DNA of 20,521 nt from a virus. Position 1 is the stretch's first letter, and each line of letters begins with the position of its first letter. Positions 5,256 to 12,654 of this stretch are shown here, one piece after another. The stretch is from IMG/VR virus record IMGVR_UViG_3300032116_001596, positions 1 through 20,521 of that record; one strand, given 5' to 3'. Made by a program: the position numbers and the translations under genes. The notes beneath the pieces are model-generated. The model had not been told where the DNA came from. It saw nothing but the letters and a program-made list of their open reading frames with translations, and did no database searches.

Positions 5256-6815
5256 ATGGATTTATTGAATAAAGATGTCAGGCTTCAATTAATAAATGAA
5301 ATCACTGGAAGCGAAAACAAAGACAGAAAATATCGCTCATTTCAACAGGCTCAAATTTATAACTCAAAAATATATGATTATGTTTATGAATATCTTGAGC
5401 AACATAACTCGCCCGAGTCATTGAAGCAAATTCCAGTTGTTTCTTCTATTAACATATCAAGAGCAATTGTGAACAAAGAGGCTTCTCTTTATAAATGCGA
5501 ACCAGAAAGAGCATTTATTGGAGTAACAGAAGAACAGGCAAAGGCATTAAAAGATATTTATCACCGCATCAATGTGGATAACAAGATGCTAAATGTGAAT
5601 AAAGCCTTTAAAACCCACGACCAAGCATTTATTCAATCACTGGTTTTGAATGGTGAGATCAAAGTAAGATGCTTTAGACCGCATCAAATTGATGTTATTC
5701 CTAACGAAATTGATCCAGAAATTGCAGACGCATATATAATTTCATCTTATGATCAAGACTGGAATATGAGCGAAAACTCCGGGAATAAATTAGTTGAAAA
5801 CGGAAGATCAAAATTATCTTACGACCAAATAGATCAAGCAATAGGTGACGGCGATGATTGGCGAGCTAATTCAAGGTTCGTTTTCTGGACAAAAGAGCTT
5901 AATTTTGTTTGTGATGGCTACGGGAATATAGTTTCTGATTTAGCAGATGTTGAAAACCCTATCAAGCATCTATCATTCATTGATATAGCAAACGAAAAAG
6001 AATTTACTTTCTTTGTTGATGGGGGAGATGATTTAGCAGACATCACTATTCAATACAATGCAACAATGTCAGATGTTGCTCATATTGTCAGAATGCAAGG
6101 TTGGTCACAGGCTATCTTAAAGGCTCCGAGCACATTAATGCCTGAAAATATCCAGATAGGTCCAACTCATTTATTGAAGCTCCCAACTGATAACACAACA
6201 GATGGGCAAGTAACTTTTGAATTTGCGAATCCAAATCCTAATCTTCAAGGCACCCATGAATTTACAGATAAGCTTTTATCTAACTTCTTAACCACAAGAG
6301 GTCATGACCCAAAACTTGTAAATGGAAAGGGTGAAGCAGTTTCCTATTCATCGGGAGTTGAAAGACTTCTTTCAATGATTGAGCAGTTCGAGGCTTCGCA
6401 ATCTGATATGGCGAAATTTAGAAAAGCCGAAACTGAACTGTTTAAGCAAATTGTTAAATGGATTAATTTATACAGTGGAACGGATTTTTTAGATAGATTC
6501 TATTGGATTGGCAAAATTCCAGAAACAGCGACAGTTGAAATTAAGTTTCACGAGCCTTCAAATATCATGAGTGAAAACGAAAAACTAGATTTAGTAATTA
6601 AAGAAATCCAAAACAACTTAACAACTCCTAAAAAAGCACTAATGAAATACTATGATTTAGATGAAGAAGGTGCAGATGAGTTGCTTGAGCAAATAAATCA
6701 AGCTAACATGAGCAATTATGAACAAGTTTCCAATAAGCTCAATGAATCGAAGTCGAAACAAGAAGCAATGGAAGATGAAGAAGGAGAATCAGATGAAGAA
6801 GAAAGCGAAAGCTAA
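5256..6815 (+). CDS. Portal protein
   Basis: The 519-residue protein follows terL directly and has the size and order of a portal, the dodecameric ring at the capsid vertex through which DNA is pumped. The start region (QIPVVSSINISRAIVNKEAS, about 58-77, then LYKCEPE) resembles SPP1 gp6-type portals. The middle contains an extended mixed alpha/beta body (RCFRPHQIDVIPNEIDPE, about 138-155) and a long helix late on (SSGVERLLSMIEQFEASQS, about 366-384). The C-terminus is very acidic (EEGESDEEESES). An SD (AAGGAG) and a start for a small overlapping ORF lie inside its last codons. The family assignment comes from motif feel and context rather than a catalytic signature. Confidence 0.9.
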   Translation: MDLLNKDVRLQLINEITGSENKDRKYRSFQQAQIYNSKIYDYVYEYLEQHNSPESLKQIPVVSSINISRAIVNKEASLYKCEPERAFIGVTEEQAKALKDIYHRINVDNKMLNVNKAFKTHDQAFIQSLVLNGEIKVRCFRPHQIDVIPNEIDPEIADAYIISSYDQDWNMSENSGNKLVENGRSKLSYDQIDQAIGDGDDWRANSRFVFWTKELNFVCDGYGNIVSDLADVENPIKHLSFIDIANEKEFTFFVDGGDDLADITIQYNATMSDVAHIVRMQGWSQAILKAPSTLMPENIQIGPTHLLKLPTDNTTDGQVTFEFANPNPNLQGTHEFTDKLLSNFLTTRGHDPKLVNGKGEAVSYSSGVERLLSMIEQFEASQSDMAKFRKAETELFKQIVKWINLYSGTDFLDRFYWIGKIPETATVEIKFHEPSNIMSENEKLDLVIKEIQNNLTTPKKALMKYYDLDEEGADELLEQINQANMSNYEQVSNKLNESKSKQEAMEDEEGESDEEESES

Positions 6816-6840
6816 AAAACCTGTTAAAAAAGGTAAATAG
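6793..6840 (+). CDS. Lysine-rich micro-ORF (15 aa) overlapping the portal end
   Basis: AAGGAG at 6781-6786 lies six bases before an ATG at 6793 in the +1 frame relative to the portal. The peptide MKKKAKAKKPVKKGK has nine lysines in 15 residues, and its TAG ends three bases before the next gene's ATG at 6844. The spacing and the SD look deliberate, and would carry ribosomes across the portal stop to the next gene. The lysines are also an automatic result of reading GAA-rich codons one base later, so the peptide itself may be incidental. Confidence 0.35.
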   Translation: MKKKAKAKKPVKKGK

Positions 6841-6843
6841 TTA

Positions 6844-7434
6844 ATGAAAATCAACCTCGAAGAAGAAGAAGTAAGTCAGGTTTTTGATTTGCAGAAAATC
6901 TTTGGGGTTGATTTTGAAATCCCTCAAGTTGTTCACGAGGCATTTGGGCAAGAAGTTATTGATATAATCAGAGAAAGAACATCCAAAACAAAAGACATCA
7001 ACGGCAATGATTTGCCTTCTCCTTATTCAGAAGCCTATTCAGAATCATTAGAATTTAAAGCATTCGGGAAATCCAAGAATAAAGTAAATATGAAACTAAC
7101 AGGCGATATGTTGGATTCAATGGATATTTTGGATATTGATGGGAATGTTTTAAAGGTTGGTCTTGAAGGGCTAGAAGCCACAAAAGCTTTTGCCCACAAC
7201 ACAGGCTTTGAGGGTCACCCAATTCTTGAAGGCAAAGTTCCAAAAAGAAAGTTTTTTGGCGTAACAAAAGATGAAGTTAATAAAATAAAAAATAAGCTCC
7301 AAGATTTATTAGAAAGATCAAAAGATGTAACTCAAGATGAAGATGCTTTTACATTAGGAGCAATCGAGTTATTGGAAGGCTCAAATAGCCCTGTCTCATT
7401 TAGAATAGATGACCTATTTGATGATAATGAATAA
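6844..7434 (+). CDS. Mu gpG / HK97 gp10-like virion morphogenesis protein (first of two)
   Basis: This is a 196-residue protein between portal and scaffold. The middle has the layout of phage virion-morphogenesis and tail-completion proteins: RTSKTKDINGNDLPSPYS (about 45-62), then KLTGDMLDSMDI (84-95), a hydrophobic strand VLKVGL, an alanine and aromatic-rich AFAHNTGFEGHP (115-126) and VPKRKFFGVTKDEV (132-145), the usual 'P-x-R-x-F-x-G-(L/V)-(S/T)-x-(D/E)' end. These proteins join head and tail. An acidic C-terminal extension (IDDLFDDNE) follows. The stop overlaps the next start by one base. It shares the core motif with the next gene. Confidence 0.65.
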   Translation: MKINLEEEEVSQVFDLQKIFGVDFEIPQVVHEAFGQEVIDIIRERTSKTKDINGNDLPSPYSEAYSESLEFKAFGKSKNKVNMKLTGDMLDSMDILDIDGNVLKVGLEGLEATKAFAHNTGFEGHPILEGKVPKRKFFGVTKDEVNKIKNKLQDLLERSKDVTQDEDAFTLGAIELLEGSNSPVSFRIDDLFDDNE

Positions 7435-7934
7435 TGGACATAGTTGACGCAATTATAAAAAAGATCGAAGCAATATTAAAAGATAAGGATTTTCTTGATA
7501 AAGTTGGGGCAGACGTTGTTTTTATATTTAAAGGAACTACCAGAACAGGAAAGAATGTTGCAGGTCAAAAATTTCAATTTAAGGACAAAAAGAAAGCATC
7601 AAAAAGACGAGAACAGGTTGCAAAATACAACAAAACTCACCCAACATTTTCAAAAGGTCGAGCAAACGTCACAATCACAGGAGAGTTGGTTGATTCAATA
7701 ACTCATAAAGTTGACTCAAATAGTTCAGCAATAACAATAACAGTCGAGGGTGACCATAAAGGCTACAAGAATAAAAATGGGACAACTGGGAAAAGCGTTC
7801 CGAATAAGAAAATATTAAAAGGCTTAGGAGAAAAAGGGTTCACAATACTGATCGAATCTGAAAAGATTAACGAGAAGATCACGAAAAAGGTCAAGGAAGA
7901 ATTAAGACGCAGACTTAAAAACAAAATATCTTAA
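7434..7934 (+). CDS. HK97 gp10-like morphogenesis protein (second of two)
   Basis: This 166-residue basic protein starts in a TAATG overlap. It repeats the architecture of its neighbour: FKGTTRTGKNVAGQKF (about 32-47), then NVTITGELVDSI (78-89), a strand pair SAITITVEGDH, and a SVPNKKI-LKGLGEKGF segment (121-136), followed by a basic helix (EELRRRLKNK). The alignment of TG-(E/D)-(L/M)-(V/L)-DS in both suggests an old tandem duplication, with each copy taking a different neck position. The net charge is opposite to that of the first copy's C-terminus, so the two might interact; that is inference. Confidence 0.55.
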   Translation: MDIVDAIIKKIEAILKDKDFLDKVGADVVFIFKGTTRTGKNVAGQKFQFKDKKKASKRREQVAKYNKTHPTFSKGRANVTITGELVDSITHKVDSNSSAITITVEGDHKGYKNKNGTTGKSVPNKKILKGLGEKGFTILIESEKINEKITKKVKEELRRRLKNKIS

Positions 7935-7966
7935 GTTTGCAAAACTATAAAAGGGAGTTTATTATT

Positions 7967-8575
7967 ATGACTAACGAAGCCAATGTCAGTAGTGCTGACA
8001 AATCAAAGGTTGTGCCTAATGATTCGATACCAGTCGAGGTTTTAGAACGCTTTAAAGATGATTTGTTCAAGCAAAAAAACGCAAACAATGATTTGAAAAA
8101 GCAACTAGAAGAAGCCACTCAAAAGCTCAATGAGTACAATCTTAAGGAGCAAGAGAAGGCAGGAAACTTCGAGGAAGTAAAAAAGGCTTACGAGGAAAAG
8201 ATTTCAAACCTAGAATCTAAATTTAAAGAAACTAGGGAGCTTTTCGTTAATAAGACGCTTTTCAAGACTTTAAAAACAAAAGCAGAAATGAAAGGGTGTA
8301 AAGACTCTGACGTTTTTCTGAAGCTGTTGAATAAAGATCAAGTAAAGAATGTTATGACGGAAGATTTTGATTTCGATGACTCAAAAATCAATGAACTGAT
8401 AGAGAATGTTGCTAAGGAAAAAACATATTTATTTGAAGGTAGTGCCTCAAAAGTAAAAGATGTTCCACCTACGAGCAAGCACCAAGTTTCAGAAGTTGAT
8501 TTTAAAACAGCAATTGCAGAGGCTAAAACTCAAAAAGAAGTCGAAGCAGTTATGAAAAAGTATAACAAAATTTAA
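7967..8575 (+). CDS. Capsid scaffolding protein
   Basis: This 202-residue, highly charged helical protein lies immediately before the major capsid gene, the normal place for a scaffold that guides procapsid assembly and then leaves. The first half is a coiled coil (about residues 30-90, with LKKQLEEATQKLNEYNLKEQ typical). The C-terminal part ends in a helical segment, DFKTAIAEAKTQKEVEAVMK, as in many scaffolds where the basic C-terminus contacts the coat. The start at ATG 7967 has AAGGGAG (7951-7957) ahead of it; an in-frame TTG at 7937 has no SD and is rejected. Confidence 0.82.
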   Translation: MTNEANVSSADKSKVVPNDSIPVEVLERFKDDLFKQKNANNDLKKQLEEATQKLNEYNLKEQEKAGNFEEVKKAYEEKISNLESKFKETRELFVNKTLFKTLKTKAEMKGCKDSDVFLKLLNKDQVKNVMTEDFDFDDSKINELIENVAKEKTYLFEGSASKVKDVPPTSKHQVSEVDFKTAIAEAKTQKEVEAVMKKYNKI

Positions 8576-8593
8576 TTTTCAAGGAGAAAGAAA

Positions 8594-9517
8594 ATGCCTT
8601 TTACAACTAACTTATCAGGTACAGCTCAAGTTGATGATTCAATCATCTTAGCGTACGATAAACAATTTATTGTTGCGTCTGCACAAGACCAAATTATGGA
8701 CCAATTTGTTACTTACAAAGCTAACATCAACGCTAAATCAATTGAGTTTGAAAAATATTCTCAATTATCACTAGCAACAACTCCGCTTGTTGAAACAGAC
8801 GATGTTGTTTCTGAAGCATTAGCTGATGCAAATATCATCTTAACTCCTGCTGAATACGGGAACGTAGTTACAAAAACTCAATTAGCTTCACTTCAAACTG
8901 GTGGAAAAATTGATTTAGCTTCTGCTAGATTGGTTGGTATTAACGCAGGTAGAACTCAAGATAAATTAGCTCTTTTATCTTTAGATGCTTCATCTAATGT
9001 ACAATTTGCAGGAACAGGAAACGGAGCAAATGGTGACTTAGCTGTTACTGATATTGTTGACACATCATTCCTTAACAAAATGTATAACAAACTTGCAAGA
9101 AACTCTGTTCAAATGATTAACGGGTTATACGTTGCAGTTCTACACGATGACGCTATTCATGATTTAAGAAACAGTGCTGGTTCTGGTTCATGGGTTGACA
9201 TCAATAAATACGCTCAACCAAATGAAGTTCTTATGAATGAAGTTGGTATGCTTTGCGGTTTCAGAATCATCAGAGATAACCATGCAACTATTTTTGCAGG
9301 TGCTTCAGGGGATTCAGAAGATGTTTATAACTCTTATTTCATGGGATTCAACGCTCTTGGAAAAGCTGTTTCTAAAGAGGTTGGAATGGTTGCAACTGGA
9401 CCTTTCGACAAGTTAAACAGATTTGTAAACCTTGGTTGGTATGGTGTTTTCAAATATGGAATCATTGACCAAGATGCTCTATATATCGGTCGTTCTTGTT
9501 CATCTTTATCAGCTTAA
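8594..9517 (+). CDS. Major capsid protein (N4-gp56-type HK97 fold)
   Basis: This 307-residue shell subunit has an excellent SD (AAGGAG, seven bases upstream) and is followed by an intrinsic terminator, as expected for the most abundant virion protein. Signature segments of N4-gp56-family coat proteins can be read: VSEALADANIILTPAEYGN (72-90), LVGINAGRTQDKLALL (113-128), a cargo-like LYVAVLHDDAIHDLRN (178-193), WVDINKYAQPNEVLMNEVGM (200-219) and CGFRIIRDN (221-229). The remainder is the beta-rich P-domain and A-domain fold. No cleaved N-terminal delta domain is visible; scaffolding is supplied by the separate upstream gene. Confidence 0.9.
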   Translation: MPFTTNLSGTAQVDDSIILAYDKQFIVASAQDQIMDQFVTYKANINAKSIEFEKYSQLSLATTPLVETDDVVSEALADANIILTPAEYGNVVTKTQLASLQTGGKIDLASARLVGINAGRTQDKLALLSLDASSNVQFAGTGNGANGDLAVTDIVDTSFLNKMYNKLARNSVQMINGLYVAVLHDDAIHDLRNSAGSGSWVDINKYAQPNEVLMNEVGMLCGFRIIRDNHATIFAGASGDSEDVYNSYFMGFNALGKAVSKEVGMVATGPFDKLNRFVNLGWYGVFKYGIIDQDALYIGRSCSSLSA

Positions 9518-9532
9518 TTAGTTGAATAATTT

Positions 9533-9560
9533 GGGGGTGCAGAAATGCACTCCCTTTTCT
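9533..9560 (+). terminator. Rho-independent terminator after the capsid gene
   Basis: The stem GGGGGTGCA / TGCACTCCC has nine pairs (one of them G-T), a GAAA tetraloop and a TTTT tail. It lies 15 bases past the capsid stop and would limit read-through from the head genes into the neck and tail genes. Confidence 0.88.
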
Positions 9561-9571
9561 ATCGGGTTTAA

Positions 9572-9775
9572 ATGGCTTTATCTAAAAATATAAATTTGAT
9601 CGTTTATAAATTGGAAGCCAATTCCTTTATTGAACTTCAAAAATTAATGCTCCTTAATAACGTGGTGAATAACACTATGTTTGACTATTTCCAAGTTCAA
9701 GAAACAGAAAATAAAGCTATTGTTTATTTCAGAGCAGATGCTTCTATTTATCGCCCACCAAAGGAAGGTAAATAA
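9572..9775 (+). CDS. Hypothetical small protein, 67 aa
   Basis: The first gene after the capsid terminator ends in a TAATG overlap with the next. It reads as a mixed alpha/beta protein (LIVYKLEANSFIELQKLMLL near the start, KAIVYFRADASIYRPPKE near the end) without a recognisable motif. Its SD is weak (GGG at about 9564-9566). The overlap with a clearly coding neighbour and the good ORF position suggest it is real. The function is unknown; it could be a head-decoration or neck accessory protein by position alone. Confidence 0.6.
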   Translation: MALSKNINLIVYKLEANSFIELQKLMLLNNVVNNTMFDYFQVQETENKAIVYFRADASIYRPPKEGK

Positions 9776-10239
9776 TGTCAGGCATATTTGTTAGAAAAAA
9801 CATTAGAGACAGAGAGCATGAAAAATTTAGGGAAGCCTCTGGTGACCTAACAAAGGTTGCCGTAAGCATTGAACAATCAATATCTGAACCCGTGCCAGTT
9901 TCTTTTACTGAGCTAGGTGAGCCGTTAAATGTTTATGATGAAGCTCCAAGTGTTGCAGGTTTAGCAACTGAAACGATAATCGACTACACAGTCCCTGCTT
10001 TAAAAGGTCTTGATGTTAAGCATATTCATATATCAGGCGAAAATAAGTCTGTTTTTACTATAGAAATTAACTCGGTTATTGTTTACAAGCACAGAATTTG
10101 GTTCACAAAATTCAGTGACAATATCGAGACGACAATCAGATTACAGTCAGGTGACAATTTGAAAGTTATCGTAGAAAATAAAAGCAACTCAATTTCTGAC
10201 TTTAACAGCACAATAACAGGGAACATTTACAATGCATGA
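9775..10239 (+). CDS. Putative head decoration or fibre protein with beta-sandwich domain
   Basis: This 154-residue protein has a charged N-terminus (IFVRKNIRDREHEKFREAS), a proline-rich linker (SEPVPVSFTELGEPLNV) and a beta-rich C-terminal domain from about residue 65 to the end. That domain shares KINSVIV/EINSVIV (here 97-103) and a STI(T/S)G ending with the C-terminus of the gene at 10420, so both probably carry the same fold. The position between capsid and neck genes fits a capsid-surface decoration. The start is in a TAATG overlap; the stop overlaps the next ATG by eight bases. The function is inferred only. Confidence 0.55.
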   Translation: MSGIFVRKNIRDREHEKFREASGDLTKVAVSIEQSISEPVPVSFTELGEPLNVYDEAPSVAGLATETIIDYTVPALKGLDVKHIHISGENKSVFTIEINSVIVYKHRIWFTKFSDNIETTIRLQSGDNLKVIVENKSNSISDFNSTITGNIYNA

Positions 10240-10417
10240 TTTAGAAATACTTGAAAAAGAATTAGAGCTTAAAAAAGTTATCGTAGGGAAAGATTCTCTA
10301 CAATTAGATATTTTAAAAAGAAAAAAAGAGATTGAAAGAATCGAGAAAAATCTCGAAATTCAATCTGAAAAAATAAAAGAACTAGAACAAGAGCTTAAGG
10401 CTCTTAAAGGAGAATAA
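10232..10417 (+). CDS. Small coiled-coil protein, 61 aa
   Basis: Nearly every residue fits a charged helical heptad pattern (LEILEKELELKKV, then IERIEKNLEIQSEKIKELEQ) ending ELKALKGE. The gene begins eight bases before the end of the previous one. Its last codons encode LKGE, and their bases AAAGGAG form the SD of the next gene at 10420. A similar sequence ends the partial gene at 1-196. It could oligomerise or act as a spacer for fibre or decoration proteins. The function is unknown. Confidence 0.55.
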   Translation: MHDLEILEKELELKKVIVGKDSLQLDILKRKKEIERIEKNLEIQSEKIKELEQELKALKGE

Positions 10418-10419
10418 CC

Positions 10420-11211
10420 ATGGCTGATTTTGATTCATCACTTCCAATTCGTACCGAGCAAGATGGTGACGTTGTAGCAAAAATTGCAGACGCAACAACC
10501 CCAAGTCAACAGTTAAAAGTTGAAGCAGACGGGTCAATCAATGTTAATGCTGATATTACGGCAACTGATTTAGACATTAGAGACTTATCACACACTCAAG
10601 ATTCAGTAAAAGTTGGTGACGGAACTGATTTCTTGGCAGTTAATGCAGATGGTTCAATCAATATTACTGACAATGGTGGCTCAATTACTGTTGATGCTTC
10701 TGATTTAGATATCAGAGACTTATCTTTCGCATCTGACAAAGTTGACGTTTCTGGTTCTTCAAATGTTGGCGTAACTGCTACTGATTTAGATATTCGTGAC
10801 TTAAGCGCAACAACTGATTCAGTTTCGGCTCACTTAAAAGATGAATTAGGTAATGCTTATTCAAGTGCAAATCCTTTACCTGTTGAATTTTTCGAGAGCT
10901 TAACAGAAGCTTTTGACCACAATAAAGGAACTGGGATAGCAGTTGATGCTAACTCAACACATACTTACGGGGCTCCTGCAAACTTCAAGCTTTATGAAGT
11001 TCATTGTAGTGCATCTGGGAAAATGAGAGCTGAGCTAAAAATCAATTCAGTAATTGTTGCGGTTGGATTTAACTCTACAGCTAACCCAAATATTGCTTTT
11101 AAATTTGAAAAAGGCTTAAATGCTTCTTCTGTAAACATTGAGGTTGTAAGAACTAACTTGGACAACCAAGCTCAAGACTTATACTCTACAATCTCAGGAG
11201 CTAGTATTTAG
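10420..11211 (+). CDS. Repeat-containing fibre or decoration protein
   Basis: This 263-residue protein has an SD in the end of the coiled-coil gene (AAAGGAG, 10406-10412). The octapeptide DLDIRDLS occurs three times (50-57, 95-102, 122-129), and VEADGSINVNAD (34-45) and VNADGSINITDN (74-85) form a second repeat. Such beads on a thread are common in phage fibres. The C-terminal 80 residues are a beta domain with KINSVIVAVGF (207-217) and YSTISGASI that matches the end of the 9775 protein. Placement downstream of the capsid suggests a head or neck fibre; receptor or sugar binding is possible but not shown. The stop is in a TAGTG overlap. Confidence 0.6.
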   Translation: MADFDSSLPIRTEQDGDVVAKIADATTPSQQLKVEADGSINVNADITATDLDIRDLSHTQDSVKVGDGTDFLAVNADGSINITDNGGSITVDASDLDIRDLSFASDKVDVSGSSNVGVTATDLDIRDLSATTDSVSAHLKDELGNAYSSANPLPVEFFESLTEAFDHNKGTGIAVDANSTHTYGAPANFKLYEVHCSASGKMRAELKINSVIVAVGFNSTANPNIAFKFEKGLNASSVNIEVVRTNLDNQAQDLYSTISGASI

Positions 11212-11834
11212 TGGCTGACATATCAGGTTCTAATAGAGCAGATTTTATAAAAATAACAGGCGGTGATGAAATACACACCGCCGATGTTATTTCAGAAGAT
11301 GGAATAAAAAAGCTTTGGGTAAAAGCGACTTCTGCTCCACAAATTATCGGAAATCTTTACGAAGAATATGTTAAGAATGGAACAAGCAATTCATTAAACG
11401 TGAATGGCTCCGTGACTCCTGTTGAGTTTATTATTAATGCACTTCCAAGCGAGGACATAGTTGTAACTTCAATGGCATTTGCAGGCGTTGATGTTGGTAT
11501 AAAATTAACAAACTTTCTTGGGCTAAATAACGCACTAACAAACGGCTTATTAATTGAAGTTAAGTCAGAAGATACAACATTTCAATTTCAACCGATCAAA
11601 ACGACTTATGAATTTGATATGCACTTTGCAGTTGGAGCAGGTGGGGGTTTTGATATTATTGGAGCTTCTTCTGGTGATTATATGAGTGCAAAGTTTGGTC
11701 CTGCTTCTCCATTCGTTATTAAACGACAAGGAACATATTTAACAAACGATTACATAAAAGTAATTGTTCGTGATAATATTTCACAAGTGGACTTATTAAA
11801 AATGATTGTATTTGGTCAAAAGGACGCATCATAA
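11211..11834 (+). CDS. Structural protein, unknown role (GTG start)
   Basis: This 207-residue protein begins with GTG in a TAGTG overlap (stop of the repeat protein at 11209-11211) and ends in a TAATG overlap. The sequence is beta-rich with a glycine-rich loop (VGAGGGFDIIGASSGDY, about 142-158) and an N-terminal DEIHTADVISEDGIKKLWV that looks like a small adaptor. The overlaps and the lack of any enzymatic motif point to a virion part made in fixed ratio with its neighbours, perhaps a neck or tail-attached fibre. I do not recognise the family. Confidence 0.5.
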   Translation: MADISGSNRADFIKITGGDEIHTADVISEDGIKKLWVKATSAPQIIGNLYEEYVKNGTSNSLNVNGSVTPVEFIINALPSEDIVVTSMAFAGVDVGIKLTNFLGLNNALTNGLLIEVKSEDTTFQFQPIKTTYEFDMHFAVGAGGGFDIIGASSGDYMSAKFGPASPFVIKRQGTYLTNDYIKVIVRDNISQVDLLKMIVFGQKDAS

Positions 11835-12397
11835 TGGGAGTTAATTTACCAGAAAGAGATTCAAATGGTCGGGAGATTGTTAGGCAAGCATCTGCAACAG
11901 CAGGCTTTCATTATCAGTTACCGTTTATTGAATTTGAAACTTCGAACATAACTGGTCTTTATTATAAAGATGCTTCTGGAAATAATATAACTCATGCGAC
12001 TGCAAAATATTACAAGTCAGGCGATATTGAATGTTCAGATCAAGCAGATGCAGATTCAAACTGCATTAAAACCGTAATTGATTTTGAACCTAATTATGAT
12101 TTTGAAATTGTTGGGGCAATGTTGTTGCAAAAAGATAGACCATCGCAAGACCTAAGATGTTGGGTTCAAGCTGTGCCAGATGTGCCAGAGGCTTATGGTG
12201 GGACAAAACCTTTTACTCAAGGCGGAATTAATTTAACTTTTATACCACCAGAATCTTATTTTGATGTTGATGGCAGGGCTTCTAAATACATGACCTACAG
12301 TGCGACAAATCACACAAATAAATTAAGAATGATTTTTAAACATAACGCAGGATTCAAGCATAAAATTGCAATATGCTATGAAATATTTAAGGCATGA
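11834..12397 (+). CDS. Structural protein, unknown role
   Basis: This 187-residue protein has a TAATG start and an ATGA end overlapping the membrane protein. It opens MGVNLPERDSNGREIVRQAS, has several Cys residues (for example SGDIECSD and ADSNCI, and CYEIF near the C-terminus), and a beta-type body (FEIVGAMLLQKD, INLTFIPPESYFDVDG). It is conserved-looking, without an assignable motif. Its chain-linked position next to the 11211 gene suggests both belong to one virion sub-assembly. Confidence 0.5.
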   Translation: MGVNLPERDSNGREIVRQASATAGFHYQLPFIEFETSNITGLYYKDASGNNITHATAKYYKSGDIECSDQADADSNCIKTVIDFEPNYDFEIVGAMLLQKDRPSQDLRCWVQAVPDVPEAYGGTKPFTQGGINLTFIPPESYFDVDGRASKYMTYSATNHTNKLRMIFKHNAGFKHKIAICYEIFKA

Positions 12398-12654
12398 ATA
12401 TTTATAAAGTAACAAAAATTGTAACATTTCTAATTATTCCTTTAATTGTTTTATTAATTTTAGCTTATGATATTTATGCCATTATGTTAGGTGGCACAGA
12501 GGCTTCAATAAGTTCTTTAATTATAAAATCGAGCTATGAAATGCCTTTTATGGTTTTTTGCATTGGTTTATTTATTGGAATTTTTAGCGGTCATTTATTT
12601 TGGAGAATGAAATCGAATAAAGACACAGTAAAAATTGATGGAGTTGAAAAATGA
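12394..12654 (+). CDS. Two-span phage membrane protein in the structural operon
   Basis: This 86-residue protein has hydrophobic segments at about 9-30 (VTFLIIPLIVLLILAYDIYA) and 51-68 (PFMVFCIGLFIGIFSG), with the loop GGTEASISSLIIKSSYEM between and SGHLFWRM after the second. That arrangement (a GGTE-x-SIS loop, then SY and GHLFW) is one I associate with small membrane proteins of phage virion operons, but no function is established. Both ends are ATGA overlaps. A holin or membrane-associated morphogenesis role is possible; the size and two spans fit a class II holin, although the location among neck genes is atypical. Confidence 0.6.
   Translation: MNIYKVTKIVTFLIIPLIVLLILAYDIYAIMLGGTEASISSLIIKSSYEMPFMVFCIGLFIGIFSGHLFWRMKSNKDTVKIDGVEK

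Noticed and set aside
7055-7267. Opposite-strand open frame within the first morphogenesis gene
   Set aside because: It lies entirely inside a well-supported + strand gene and has no motif or SD.
7495-7701. Open frame in another frame of the second morphogenesis gene
   Set aside because: A shadow of the main gene; no independent SD.
7937-7966. TTG start for the scaffold gene
   Set aside because: No SD is present; ATG 7967 has a strong AAGGGAG site.
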